From Allopusillimonas sp008369125 (GTDB lineage Bacteria; Pseudomonadota; Gammaproteobacteria; Burkholderiales; Burkholderiaceae_B): a DNA stretch of 64,000 bases. Positions 33,951 to 42,494 of the stretch are shown here, piece by piece (within the stretch, counting starts at the first letter, position 1; each line of letters opens with the position of its first letter). The notes beneath the pieces were generated by a model that saw only the letters and a list, made by a program, of their open reading frames with translations, did no database searches and was not told the DNA's origin. Both the position numbers and the translations under genes were made by a program. The stretch is from the NCBI RefSeq assembly GCF_008369125.1, contig NZ_VOAY01000003.1:372001-436000 (forward strand), written 5' to 3'.

Positions 33951-35252
33951 ATGTTGATGACTAAAATCAGTTCCCTGCTAGGTGCTGTGGCACTGGCTGG
34001 GGCAAGTATGACGACGATGGCGGCGGAAAAGCCGCAAACGTTGCAGGTAGGTATTTCGACGTATCTGTCGGGGCCCGCCTCAGTGTTTGGGGTGCCAGCG
34101 CGTGATGCTGCTGATCTACTGATTGCCGATATGAATGCCAATGGAGGGATCGACGGCGTTAAGATCGTGCCAACCTATATCGACGAAGGCGGCGGCAGTG
34201 AAAAGCTGTTGTCTGAATACCGTCGTTTGGCGGCAGGGGGCACGGATGTAATGCTCTCAGCCATCTCCAGCGGGCATTGCAATATCGTTGCACCGGTTGC
34301 CGAAGACCTGAAGATGCTCAATATTCTTTGGGATTGCGGTACCGAAAAAGTACTGGAACAGAAGCAGCTAAAGTACGTGGTTCGTACGGAAGCCAATGCA
34401 ACCACCGAAATGGTGGCGACGGTGCTGTATCTACTCAAGCAAAAGCCAGACTTCAAGACGCTGGCTATCGTCAACCAGGACTATGCCTGGGGCCGCGACT
34501 CACGAGAAATTTTTGTTGCAGCGCTCAAGAAGTTCAAGCCGGACGTAAAGATCGTTGCCGAGATGTACCCCAAGTTTGGCGCGTCAGACTTTTCAACCGA
34601 GATCAGCCGTCTGCAGGCACTGCGCCCAGATGTGATCCTGTCGACGTCCTGGGGCGGCGATTTGGATAACTTTGTGCGCCAGTCGGCACAGCGCAATCTG
34701 TTCAAAAACTCACTTTTCGTGCTGCCTCTGGCAGAAAGTTCACTGGAACGTCTGGGTAACAGCCTGCCTGATGGTGTAATTATCGGTGCTCGCGGCGACC
34801 ATTACTTTCTGCATCCTGAGACCAAAGACGATCCTGCACACAAGGCGTTCGTGAAAAAATTCCACGACAAGACGGGCGCATATCCGATCTACTCGGTCTA
34901 TCACATGGTGCAGGCGCTGTATGGCTTGAAGGCGGGCTATGACAAGGCCATTGCCGACAACAAGGGAGAGTGGCCCAGCACCGAACAGGTGGCAGCTGCA
35001 ATGCATGACATCGACTTTAAGGGCTTTGGCCGCGAACTGCACCTGCACCGCAAAGACGGCCAGGCACTGGAGGCGCAACTGCTGGGCATCACCAAAACCA
35101 GTAGCGACTACCCCTTCAAAGTGCTGGGTAACATGATGATCGTACCCGCAGAGTTGGTGACGCCACCTGAGGGCGAGGCATCACTCGATTGGATCGCGAA
35201 GAACGTCGATGCCAAGTTGTTGGACAGCGATCAGCTAACCACCTTTAAATAG
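33951..35252 (+). CDS. ABC transporter periplasmic substrate-binding protein (LivK/aromatic-acid type)
   Basis: This 433-residue periplasmic binding protein has a signal peptide cleaved after TTMAA (about residue 24). The mature start QTLQVGISTYLSGPASVFG and AADLLIADMNANGGIDG are typical of type I periplasmic binding proteins, and LWDCGTEKV follows. It is larger than LivJ (about 370) and resembles the binding proteins of aromatic or organic-acid uptake. ATG 33951 follows GAGGAGAC; an upstream ATG at 33936 has no good site. It is the last gene of the liv block but sits behind a 247-bp gap and a downstream hairpin, so it may be transcribed to a higher level on its own. Confidence 0.92.
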   Translation: MLMTKISSLLGAVALAGASMTTMAAEKPQTLQVGISTYLSGPASVFGVPARDAADLLIADMNANGGIDGVKIVPTYIDEGGGSEKLLSEYRRLAAGGTDVMLSAISSGHCNIVAPVAEDLKMLNILWDCGTEKVLEQKQLKYVVRTEANATTEMVATVLYLLKQKPDFKTLAIVNQDYAWGRDSREIFVAALKKFKPDVKIVAEMYPKFGASDFSTEISRLQALRPDVILSTSWGGDLDNFVRQSAQRNLFKNSLFVLPLAESSLERLGNSLPDGVIIGARGDHYFLHPETKDDPAHKAFVKKFHDKTGAYPIYSVYHMVQALYGLKAGYDKAIADNKGEWPSTEQVAAAMHDIDFKGFGRELHLHRKDGQALEAQLLGITKTSSDYPFKVLGNMMIVPAELVTPPEGEASLDWIAKNVDAKLLDSDQLTTFK

Positions 35253-35262
35253 CAAGATCTTA

Positions 35263-35290
35263 GACAGGCGCGGCGCAATTCGCGCCTGTC
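35263..35290 (+). terminator. Hairpin after the liv binding-protein gene
   Basis: GACAGGCGCG at 35263-35272 pairs perfectly with CGCGCCTGTC at 35281-35290 around an 8-base loop, 11 bp after the stop codon. There is no T-run, so it may be a weak or Rho-assisted terminator, or an mRNA-stabilising end. Confidence 0.55.
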
Positions 35291-35471
35291 CGAAGAAACA
35301 AGCTGCACTCAGAAAGGTTTGCATACCGCAGTGCCGTACAAGCGTAGACTTTATGCGTCTTACGTGATTAGTCATATCGCTATTCGGTAACCGATAGAAC
35401 GATTCTTCCAGAAGAGACACATCGACTTAACGTCACCATCAACTTCACATCGATTGTATGGAAGGAACACC

Positions 35472-36116
35472 ATGTACACCCCCGCCCATTTCCAGGAAAC
35501 AAACCCTGACGAAATCACTGCCCTCATCGACGCGGCGCCCTTGGCCTGTATCGTGGCCCAGACGGCAGAGGGGCTAGTTGCCAATCATTTCCCGCTTTTG
35601 ATCGGCAGCGACGGTGCACTCATTGGTCACCTTGCACTCGCCAATGACATGCACCGATTGGTTGCTAATGGCCAGGAGGTGCTGGTAATTTTTCAAGGCG
35701 ACGATGCCTATGTTTCTCCTAACTTTTATCCGAGCAAGCAGGAGCATCATCGACACGTTCCCACATGGAATTATCAGGTTGTCCATATATACGGTGACAT
35801 TACTTTTCAGCACGATGAACGCGCCAAACGCACAGCGGTCGCACTATTGACGCGCAAACACGAACGGCGTGTAAACGGCGATCAGGCTTGGAAAATGACC
35901 GACGCCCCTGCCCAGTATATTGACGAAATGCTGTCCAATATTGTGGCCTTCCGTATTGATATACGCCGGACGCTCGCCAAATCAAAGCTTAGCCAGAACC
36001 GGGAAGCGCGCGATTACGTTGGCGCCATCGACGGTTTGCGGGCCAGCGGGCATGACGCGATGGCGGAAGCAATGGCGCAACGCCTTTCCCATTCGGAAGA
36101 CGCCGATCGCTCGTAA
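35472..36116 (+). CDS. PaiB-like FMN-binding protein
   Basis: This 214-residue protein of the PaiB family (FMN_bind_2) has a split-barrel FMN-binding fold. Family segments are YTPAHFQETNPDEI, LACIVAQTAEGLVANHFPLLI and AYVSPNFYPSKQEHHRHVPTWNYQVVHIYG. PaiB in Bacillus represses sporulation and protease genes; Gram-negative homologues are mostly uncharacterised, so a redox or regulatory role is uncertain. ATG 35472 follows GAAGGAA; an ATG at 35454 is less well placed. It stands alone between two hairpin-bearing gaps. Confidence 0.88.
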   Translation: MYTPAHFQETNPDEITALIDAAPLACIVAQTAEGLVANHFPLLIGSDGALIGHLALANDMHRLVANGQEVLVIFQGDDAYVSPNFYPSKQEHHRHVPTWNYQVVHIYGDITFQHDERAKRTAVALLTRKHERRVNGDQAWKMTDAPAQYIDEMLSNIVAFRIDIRRTLAKSKLSQNREARDYVGAIDGLRASGHDAMAEAMAQRLSHSEDADRS

Positions 36117-36384
36117 CCAACAGCGCAGCCTGCCGTTCGGGAAGCCGACTTCGCGCCATTGTTCGGCGGGCTTAAATCGATCGTTGGCGGCAATATGCCA
36201 GCCAAATAGAGTGCTGCCGACTATATCTCCTTATATTTAAAGACGGGCTTGGCAGGCTAAAAATGTCGCCCTGCCCGCGACCACAACTGGCATCAGGCGA
36301 TCCGAAAATAACAACATTACAACGCGTCACGCACATTGGCTGCGCTTGTGCGCCGCATTCAAGTAACAATCAACACGCGTATAA

Positions 36385-36403
36385 CGAATGAGAATAATTG
36401 TTG
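36385..36403. promoter_or_regulatory. Candidate Fur box 1
   Basis: CGAATGAGAATAATTGTTG resembles the classical 19-bp Fur consensus built on repeats of GATAAT. It lies 105 bp before the receptor start, where the promoter is expected. The match is by eye. Confidence 0.5.
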
Positions 36404-36467
36404 TTTTTATACAATTATTTTAATATTCAAGTGATTTTGGAAATGCTGGACTATACAATTCATCACC

Positions 36468-36486
36468 AATAACAATCATTCGCATC
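36468..36486. promoter_or_regulatory. Candidate Fur box 2
   Basis: AATAACAATCATTCGCATC, read on the other strand as GATGCGAATGATTGTTATT, resembles a Fur box in opposite orientation to box 1. It lies 22 bp before the receptor start. Two facing boxes would suit strong iron repression. The match is by eye. Confidence 0.45.
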
Positions 36487-36507
36487 TCCATTCTCAGGAA
36501 CTTTCTC

Positions 36508-38772
36508 GTGTCCGATCAACACTCTTTAAGCTCATCCAGCAACTTACGGGTAGGCGGCAGCCTTGCCATGGCCTTGGCTACGCCCTCTTTACTCTTGGGC
36601 GCTTCAGTGTTTGCGCAGACTCCCTCTACAGACCAGGCCAGCCAATTGGCGCCTATTAAGGTGCGTGGCGAATCGAACAATACCTACGACGTGAAGCAAT
36701 CTGCCTCGCAGAAATTTACCGCGCCCTTGCTCGACACGCCAAAGTCCGTACAGATCATTCCTCAGGAAGTAATCCAGGACCAGGCCGCATCGTCGCTAAC
36801 GGATGTGCTTCGCAATACGCCCGGTATAACCTTTGGCGCAGGCGAAGGTGGCAACCCCTTGGGTGATCGCCCATTCATCCGTGGTTTCGACGCGCAAGGC
36901 AGCACGTTTGTAGATGGCATGCGAGATATCGGCGCCACCTCACGTGAAGTGTTCAACCTTGAGCAGGTAGAAGTGATCAAGGGCTCAGACGGCGTATACG
37001 GTGGCCGTGGCGGTGCGGGCGGCAGCATTAACCTGATTAGCAAGACAGCCAAGCTGGATAATTTTTCAAATGCCAGCCTGGGCATTGGCACAGACAACTA
37101 CTATCGCGGTACCGTCGATGGCAACTGGATGCTATCGGATACGTCGGCGTTCCGGCTAAATGGTATGTATCACAAGGCAGATGTCGCCGGGCGCGATGTT
37201 GTAGACAACAAGCGTTGGGGTATTGCGCCTACCCTCAGTTTTGGCTTGGGCACGCCTACCCGCGTCAGCTTAAGCTACTACCATCTGAATACCGACGATA
37301 CTCCTGACGGCGGCATTCCGTATAAATTTGAAAAGCCACGCGTCAATGTAATGGGGCCGGTCGACGTAGATCGCGACAATTTCTACGGCCTGACCAGCGA
37401 TTACCGTAAAACAACGAGCGACATGGTCACGCTGGGCGTTGAGCATGACTTTAACGACACGCTGACGTTACGCAACACCACCCGCTACACGCACTCTGAC
37501 CAGCGCTACGTGTGGACGCAGCCCGACGATTCCAAAGGCAATGTCGCCAATGGCCTGGTCTGGCGTCGTGCAAACACGCGTGACAGTGCTGTTAAGAGCG
37601 TCGCCAACCAAACTGAACTGGTAGGCAAGGCAGTTACGGGCTCCCTCAAGCACAGCTTTAACGTGGGTGTTGAACTGTCGCAAGAAAAAGGTCACAAAGA
37701 CAGCCTGGATATCGCTCGTGGCACAGGCAGTGGTGCAGACAACGTCTGCAATTTCGGGGCAGGTGCAGCGTCGAGCTATAACTGCACCAGCCTGTACAAC
37801 CCCAATCCGCGTGACCCATGGGTCAATACCGGCACGGGTGGCCCAACGGGTAATCGGGCTGAAACCGAAATCATCACCAAATCCATCTACGCCTTTGATA
37901 CGGTTGAGTTCAACAAGCAATGGCAGGCAGGTCTGGGGTTACGTGTAGACGATTACTCCACAAAATTTATTAACACGCCCGCCAATGGTTCCACAACCGT
38001 GCGCCGTCACGACACACTTGTTAATTATCAGCTTGGCCTGGTCTACAAGCCTGTAGAGAACGGCAGCATTTATGTGTCGTACGCCACTTCGTCCACACCG
38101 TCCAACTCAGACCTGGGTGAAGGCGGTGGCAATAGTTTGGCACCAGGACGCGGCGGCGCAGGGGCTAACGCTAACGACATGGCGCCCGAAAAGAACAAGA
38201 CCTTCGAAATCGGCACCAAGTGGGATTTGTTCAACGACAACATGACGTTTACCGCTGCCATTTTCCGCACCGAAACCACCAACGCGCGTATCACGTTGCC
38301 TGACAACAGCTACGCCATGGCGGGCAAGAAGCAGGTAGATGGCCTGGAGCTGGGCCTTTCGGGCGCGATCACGCCCAAGTGGCATGTGTTTGGGGGCTAT
38401 ACGTACCTGCACAGCAACCTGAAAGACAATGGCCCAGGCAACGCTTCAGCCAACGACGGCAACAACTTCCCGAACACGCCGCGTCATAGCTTCAGCCTTT
38501 GGTCGACATATCAGCCAATTTCAAAGCTTACGTTGGGCGCGGGTGCCTATTTTGTAGATAGTCAGTTTGGCGACACGGCCAACAAACTTGAAATACCTTC
38601 GTACTGGCGTTTCGATGCAATGGCGGCCTATAAGTTCAGCAAGAACGTGAGCGCACAGCTGAACATACTGAACCTGACCAACAAAACGTACTACGACAAA
38701 GCCTACCCGGCTCATTATGCAAATATTGCTCCCGGGCGTAGTGCAATTCTTAACTTGAACCTTGCGTATTAA
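36508..38772 (+). CDS. TonB-dependent siderophore receptor (Fiu/PiuA-like)
   Basis: This 754-residue outer-membrane receptor imports ferric siderophores, powered by TonB. After a signal peptide ending in VFAQ (about residue 37) come a plug domain (about 55-190; DTPKSVQIIPQEVIQDQ, RPFIRGFDAQGSTFVDG, EVIKGSDGVYGGRGGAGGSIN) and a 22-strand barrel with the usual terminal aromatic (NLNLAY). It has no N-terminal signalling extension. GTG 36508 is the start, with AGGA eight bases before. A disulphide-type loop (NVCNFGAGAASSYNC) is seen near residue 410-425. The Fiu/PiuA-like branch, known for catecholate compounds, is inferred from its Sel1-repeat neighbour. Confidence 0.93.
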   Translation: MSDQHSLSSSSNLRVGGSLAMALATPSLLLGASVFAQTPSTDQASQLAPIKVRGESNNTYDVKQSASQKFTAPLLDTPKSVQIIPQEVIQDQAASSLTDVLRNTPGITFGAGEGGNPLGDRPFIRGFDAQGSTFVDGMRDIGATSREVFNLEQVEVIKGSDGVYGGRGGAGGSINLISKTAKLDNFSNASLGIGTDNYYRGTVDGNWMLSDTSAFRLNGMYHKADVAGRDVVDNKRWGIAPTLSFGLGTPTRVSLSYYHLNTDDTPDGGIPYKFEKPRVNVMGPVDVDRDNFYGLTSDYRKTTSDMVTLGVEHDFNDTLTLRNTTRYTHSDQRYVWTQPDDSKGNVANGLVWRRANTRDSAVKSVANQTELVGKAVTGSLKHSFNVGVELSQEKGHKDSLDIARGTGSGADNVCNFGAGAASSYNCTSLYNPNPRDPWVNTGTGGPTGNRAETEIITKSIYAFDTVEFNKQWQAGLGLRVDDYSTKFINTPANGSTTVRRHDTLVNYQLGLVYKPVENGSIYVSYATSSTPSNSDLGEGGGNSLAPGRGGAGANANDMAPEKNKTFEIGTKWDLFNDNMTFTAAIFRTETTNARITLPDNSYAMAGKKQVDGLELGLSGAITPKWHVFGGYTYLHSNLKDNGPGNASANDGNNFPNTPRHSFSLWSTYQPISKLTLGAGAYFVDSQFGDTANKLEIPSYWRFDAMAAYKFSKNVSAQLNILNLTNKTYYDKAYPAHYANIAPGRSAILNLNLAY

Positions 38773-38807
38773 ACGCTCAAGTTAGCGCACCTCTTACAGG
38801 AGTGAGC

Positions 38808-39593
38808 ATGCCGGGGCCGGCACATCGTGCAGGCACCCGGCTTTTTCTTTCGATCAACAACACGCACCCAGACATGAAAGAAATTCCCATACGAGATTTC
38901 AACAGCACAACGCCTGAACAGTTTCTGGAAATACTGAAAGGCCCTGCTGACGAGGCGGCGCGGTGGCTACATACCGCCGCTGAGCGCGGCATCGTCGAGG
39001 CCCAGGTGCATTACGGCCAGATATTGCTGGATGGCACGGGCGTGGGCAAGAACCCGGAACATGCGTTTCAATGGTTTAAATTGGCCGCCAACGAAGGCCA
39101 TGTGATGGCCATGAATATGCTGGGTCGTTGCTACGAGAATGGCTGGGGTACACAACCTGATATGTTGCTGGCCAATTATTGGTTCAAGCTTGCCGCTGCG
39201 GCCGGACTGGATTGGGGTATGTACAACTATGCCACGTCACTGGCGCTGGGGCGCGGTACTGAAATGAACCGCGGGCAAGCGCTGGCGTTGCTGCGTGAGG
39301 CGGCAGCCATGGGGCATGTTAAGTCATGGAATCTGTTGGGTGGGTTTTATGAGGATGGCTGGGAGGTAGACATAGACATGGATTGTGCGCTGGACTGCTA
39401 CCACCGCGCAGCCATAGGGGGTGATTTTCGCGGCCAGTTCAACTACGCCCGGTTATTGATAGCACGAGGCAGACCAGAAGAAGCCTCAAGCTGGATGAAG
39501 CGTGCATACCAGCATGCAACTGCTGCTTTCCAGGCAAAGATGCGACAGTTTCTGGCGGAAAGCAGCAACCCTGAGCTCAGAGCGCTTTTATAA
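38808..39593 (+). CDS. Sel1/TPR-repeat protein linked to the siderophore receptor
   Basis: This 261-residue helical-repeat protein has about five Sel1-like repeats from residue 45 to 240: AQVHYGQILLDGTGVGKNPE, MNMLGRCYENGWGTQ, NYATSLALGRGTE, NLLGGFYEDGWEV and FNYARLLIARG. No signal peptide or membrane segment is clear. ATG 38808 follows ACAGGAG; another in-frame ATG at 38874 (MKEIPIRDF) is a good alternative start. It is 35 bp after the TonB receptor and is probably cotranscribed. In related bacteria such repeat proteins sit between Fiu/PiuA receptors and the PiuC dioxygenase, but no PiuC gene follows here. Confidence 0.87.
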   Translation: MPGPAHRAGTRLFLSINNTHPDMKEIPIRDFNSTTPEQFLEILKGPADEAARWLHTAAERGIVEAQVHYGQILLDGTGVGKNPEHAFQWFKLAANEGHVMAMNMLGRCYENGWGTQPDMLLANYWFKLAAAAGLDWGMYNYATSLALGRGTEMNRGQALALLREAAAMGHVKSWNLLGGFYEDGWEVDIDMDCALDCYHRAAIGGDFRGQFNYARLLIARGRPEEASSWMKRAYQHATAAFQAKMRQFLAESSNPELRALL

Positions 39594-39692
39594 AAGACAC
39601 CCAAACTCACCTGCGGGTCGCCACCATCCGGCCATATATGGAATACCGCTCACCAGACGGAAAGCTGGCTGAACGAACGTGCACGAGTGCGT

Positions 39693-40739
39693 TCAGGCCT
39701 GCTTGGCAGCCTCTAGTATCTGCGCAAACAAAGCATCAGCGTGCGCTGAATCCAGCCAGCGCACGATCACCACCAGCTGATGCTCAGGCTCGACCCAAGT
39801 AAAGGAACTACCCGCTCCTATACCGAAAAAACTGCTGGCAGGCAGGCTGGGGAAAATCTTGCGTTCATGGTTAAGCCAGATCAGATAACCGTAGTACGGT
39901 GCAATATCGCAAGGCTGGCGCATTTGCGCGATCCATTCTGATGAAAGCACACGTTTGCCGCCCGCCATGCCATCGTCGAGCAGCATTTGCCCAACCAAAG
40001 ACTGGTCGCGTGCGCTGACTGACATCCCGCCACCCCAATGGGTGCCGCCCGTTACCGATTGAACACGCTTTCCGGCTATATCGACCCAGGCATTGTCATA
40101 CCCCACCCATTGCCAGTTTTCGCTGGCGCCCACTGGTCGCATAATGGCCTCGCGGAACACGTCGGGAAGCGAACGCTGAAATAGATGCAGCAGCGCAAAC
40201 GCCAACTGATTGATGCGCACATCGTTGTATTCCCAATAACTACCTGCGGCCTGCAGCGGCCGCGCATCGCCTTTTTTGCCAGCCGGCGGCTCGCCGAAGG
40301 TGACAGCGCGGTAGTGATCTGCCTGATCAGGGATATCCCAGAGTGTGCCTTGCCACTCACTGGTCTGCTGCAGCAGATGCTTCCAGGTAATGCGGGCATT
40401 GTTGCCCTCGTCAAAACCTATGCCAGGCAGGCGCTTGCCTATTAGCTCATTTACATCAGGCAGCAGCCCGCGATCGAAGGCGACCCCAGCCAGCAGGGCA
40501 AGATACATTTTGGCGACACTATATGTAAGGTCTGCCCGGTCTGGCTCGCCCCAAGCCACCAGCTCCTTGCCCTCGCGCAAAATAACACCTGAGGCAGGCC
40601 CACGTGAATGAATGGGCCCGTAAAGACGGTTCCAAGGGGGAGGATCGTTCAGGTGTACACCGAATTTTCCTGTGGCATCGCGATCCCAGCTTGATTCATG
40701 TGCCTGCGCGAAAGAAATGGCCTGAGCTAGTGTTGTCAT
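39693..40739 (-). CDS. Serine hydrolase of the beta-lactamase / D-aminopeptidase family
   Basis: This 348-residue hydrolase of the class C beta-lactamase/penicillin-binding-protein fold has the nucleophile motif YSVAK near residues 92-96 (Ser-x-x-Lys) and a YxN motif in SYWEYNDVR near 185-193. The third motif is less clear, near GGTHWGGG. No signal peptide is evident from ATG 40739 (MTTLAQAISF); a longer frame to 40859 contains a hydrophobic stretch but lacks a ribosome-binding site. It is divergent from the dipeptide ABC transporter and shares its promoter region. Together with the M20 peptidase it may cleave an amide or peptide taken up by that transporter. Confidence 0.88.
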   Translation of the reverse strand: MTTLAQAISFAQAHESSWDRDATGKFGVHLNDPPPWNRLYGPIHSRGPASGVILREGKELVAWGEPDRADLTYSVAKMYLALLAGVAFDRGLLPDVNELIGKRLPGIGFDEGNNARITWKHLLQQTSEWQGTLWDIPDQADHYRAVTFGEPPAGKKGDARPLQAAGSYWEYNDVRINQLAFALLHLFQRSLPDVFREAIMRPVGASENWQWVGYDNAWVDIAGKRVQSVTGGTHWGGGMSVSARDQSLVGQMLLDDGMAGGKRVLSSEWIAQMRQPCDIAPYYGYLIWLNHERKIFPSLPASSFFGIGAGSSFTWVEPEHQLVVIVRWLDSAHADALFAQILEAAKQA

Positions 40740-40772
40740 GCTTGATTCTTGTCTCTCGTCTATCTGTCGTTT

Positions 40773-40784
40773 AATGGTATACAA
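40773..40784. promoter_or_regulatory. Repeated GTATAC operator-like site, copy 1
   Basis: AATGGTATACAA lies 34 bp before the serine hydrolase start, in the divergent promoter. An identical copy is at 40879-40890. The pattern resembles FCD-type GntR operators such as those of UxuR/ExuR (TTGGTATACCAA). Confidence 0.5.
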
Positions 40785-40878
40785 AATTATTATGCATAAC
40801 CATAATAGGCAAGTCCATCTTGTTATGGCAAGATAGATTTTGAATTTGCCGCAGAGCACATCATTTACAACAGGCCAA

Positions 40879-40890
40879 AATGGTATACAA
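40879..40890. promoter_or_regulatory. Repeated GTATAC operator-like site, copy 2
   Basis: This is the second AATGGTATACAA, 30 bp before the dppA-like start. The two copies are 106 bp apart, close to ten helical turns, so one regulator could loop the DNA and control both directions. Which regulator binds is unknown. Confidence 0.5.
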
Positions 40891-40919
40891 GGCCGCCTAC
40901 CGCTACACGGAGGAAGACA

Positions 40920-42479
40920 ATGAAGACATTGCTACATAAGATGGCCGCCGGCCAGCGAGGCGTCTTGCGCACACTGGCTACCAGCATGGTTATGGCTGGG
41001 CTGCTGGGTGCCAGCGTACCTGCCCTCGCCAACAAAGCTGACGACACGCTACGCATGGCCTATGACCAGGCACCCGAAAGCGTGGACCCTTATTTCAACA
41101 ACGTGCGCATTGGCGTAATCATTGCAGCCAATGTATGGGATACCCTTCTGTACCGCGACCCGCTCACCAATGAATACAAAGGGCAGCTGGCCGAAAGCTG
41201 GAAGCAGATCGACGATCGCACCCTGGAGTTCAAGCTTCGCCACGATATTAAATTTCACAATGGCGAGCCTTTCAACGCCGATTCTGTGGTGTACACGCTC
41301 AATTTTGTATCTGACCCGGCCAACAAGGCCACGACACAGCAGAACGTAAGCTGGATAGATCGCGCCGAGAAAATCGACGATTACACCGTGCGCATCATCA
41401 GCAAGGAGCCCTTTCCGGCAGCCAAGGAATTTCTTTCGACCACAGTGGCCATCCATCCTGCCAAGTATTACAAGGAAGTCGGCCCCAAGGGCATGAGCGC
41501 CAAGCCCGTGGGCACTGGCCCCTACAAGGTTATTGAATACCTTCCGGGCAAGTCGATTACGCTGGAACGCAATGCCGATTACTTCAAGGACTCGCCCAAG
41601 AATCAGCCCACGATAGGCAAAGTCGTTATCCGCTTTATCCCTGATCGCCAGACCCAGATGGCAGAGGTAATTTCTGGCGGCGAAGACTTTATTATGCACG
41701 TGCCCAAAGATCAGGCCGAGCAGTTAAAGACCATGCCTAATCTTCAGGTAAAGAGCGGCAACACGATGCGCATTGTTTTCATGCAGCTGAATATTCGCCC
41801 CGACACGCCTACCCCGCAATTAAAGGACGAGCGCGTACGCAAGGCTATTGCACACGCTATCGACCGCAAAGCCATTATTAAAAATATCGTGGGTGAAGGC
41901 GCCGAACTGCTTGAAACCATCTGCACGCCATCACAAACAGGCTGTACCCATGAGGGTGCACCGACCTATGATTATGACCCCGCACTCTCCAAAAAACTGC
42001 TTGCCGAGGCCGGCTATCCGAACGGATTCGAGGCCAGCATTGTCGCCTATCGCGAACGCAATCAAACCGAAGCGCTCATTAACTATCTGCGCGCTGTAGG
42101 TATCGACGCCAAGCTCAACTTCCTGCAGTACGCCGCCATGCGCGACATGATACGGGCGGGTAAGGCATCGATGACGCATCAGACTTGGGGCTCGAATTTG
42201 GTAAATGATGTGTCGGCTTCCACACCCGTGTATTTTGGCGGCGGCGCGGATGACGTCACAGAAGACAAGGACGTTCAGGCTCTGTTGGAAAAGGGTGCCG
42301 TAACCATCGACGAAGGCAAGCGTAAAGACATCTACAAACAGGCACTCACCCGGATTGCCGACAAAGCGTATGCAATCCCGTTATGGTCCTTGCCGGTGTA
42401 TTACGTTGCGAGCGGCGATGTGAAGTTCAAACCTTACCCTGATGAGCTTGTCAGGTTCTGGGACATGGGCTGGAAATAG
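40920..42479 (+). CDS. Peptide/nickel-type ABC transporter substrate-binding protein (DppA/OppA family)
   Basis: This 519-residue periplasmic binding protein has a signal peptide ending in ALANKA (about residue 39). The mature start DDTLRMAYDQAPESVDPYFNN and later KFHNGEPFNADSVVYTLNF and RVRKAIAHAIDRKAII are characteristic of family 5 binding proteins. GGAGGAAG precedes ATG 40920. A cysteine pair (TICTPSQTGCTHEG) near residues 333-341 is suggestive of a disulphide in the binding cleft. It leads the operon of permeases, ATPases and an M20 peptidase. The ligand may be a peptide, amide or sugar. Confidence 0.94.
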   Translation: MKTLLHKMAAGQRGVLRTLATSMVMAGLLGASVPALANKADDTLRMAYDQAPESVDPYFNNVRIGVIIAANVWDTLLYRDPLTNEYKGQLAESWKQIDDRTLEFKLRHDIKFHNGEPFNADSVVYTLNFVSDPANKATTQQNVSWIDRAEKIDDYTVRIISKEPFPAAKEFLSTTVAIHPAKYYKEVGPKGMSAKPVGTGPYKVIEYLPGKSITLERNADYFKDSPKNQPTIGKVVIRFIPDRQTQMAEVISGGEDFIMHVPKDQAEQLKTMPNLQVKSGNTMRIVFMQLNIRPDTPTPQLKDERVRKAIAHAIDRKAIIKNIVGEGAELLETICTPSQTGCTHEGAPTYDYDPALSKKLLAEAGYPNGFEASIVAYRERNQTEALINYLRAVGIDAKLNFLQYAAMRDMIRAGKASMTHQTWGSNLVNDVSASTPVYFGGGADDVTEDKDVQALLEKGAVTIDEGKRKDIYKQALTRIADKAYAIPLWSLPVYYVASGDVKFKPYPDELVRFWDMGWK

Positions 42480-42494
42480 CAACAGGCAGGCAAC

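Larger units (their letters stand above)
36117..36507. promoter_or_regulatory. Iron-responsive promoter region upstream of the TonB receptor
   Basis: This 391-bp gap has no convincing gene. Its right half is strongly AT-rich and holds two Fur-box-like sites, listed separately. AGGA at 36497 is the likely ribosome-binding site of the receptor. Confidence 0.5.
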
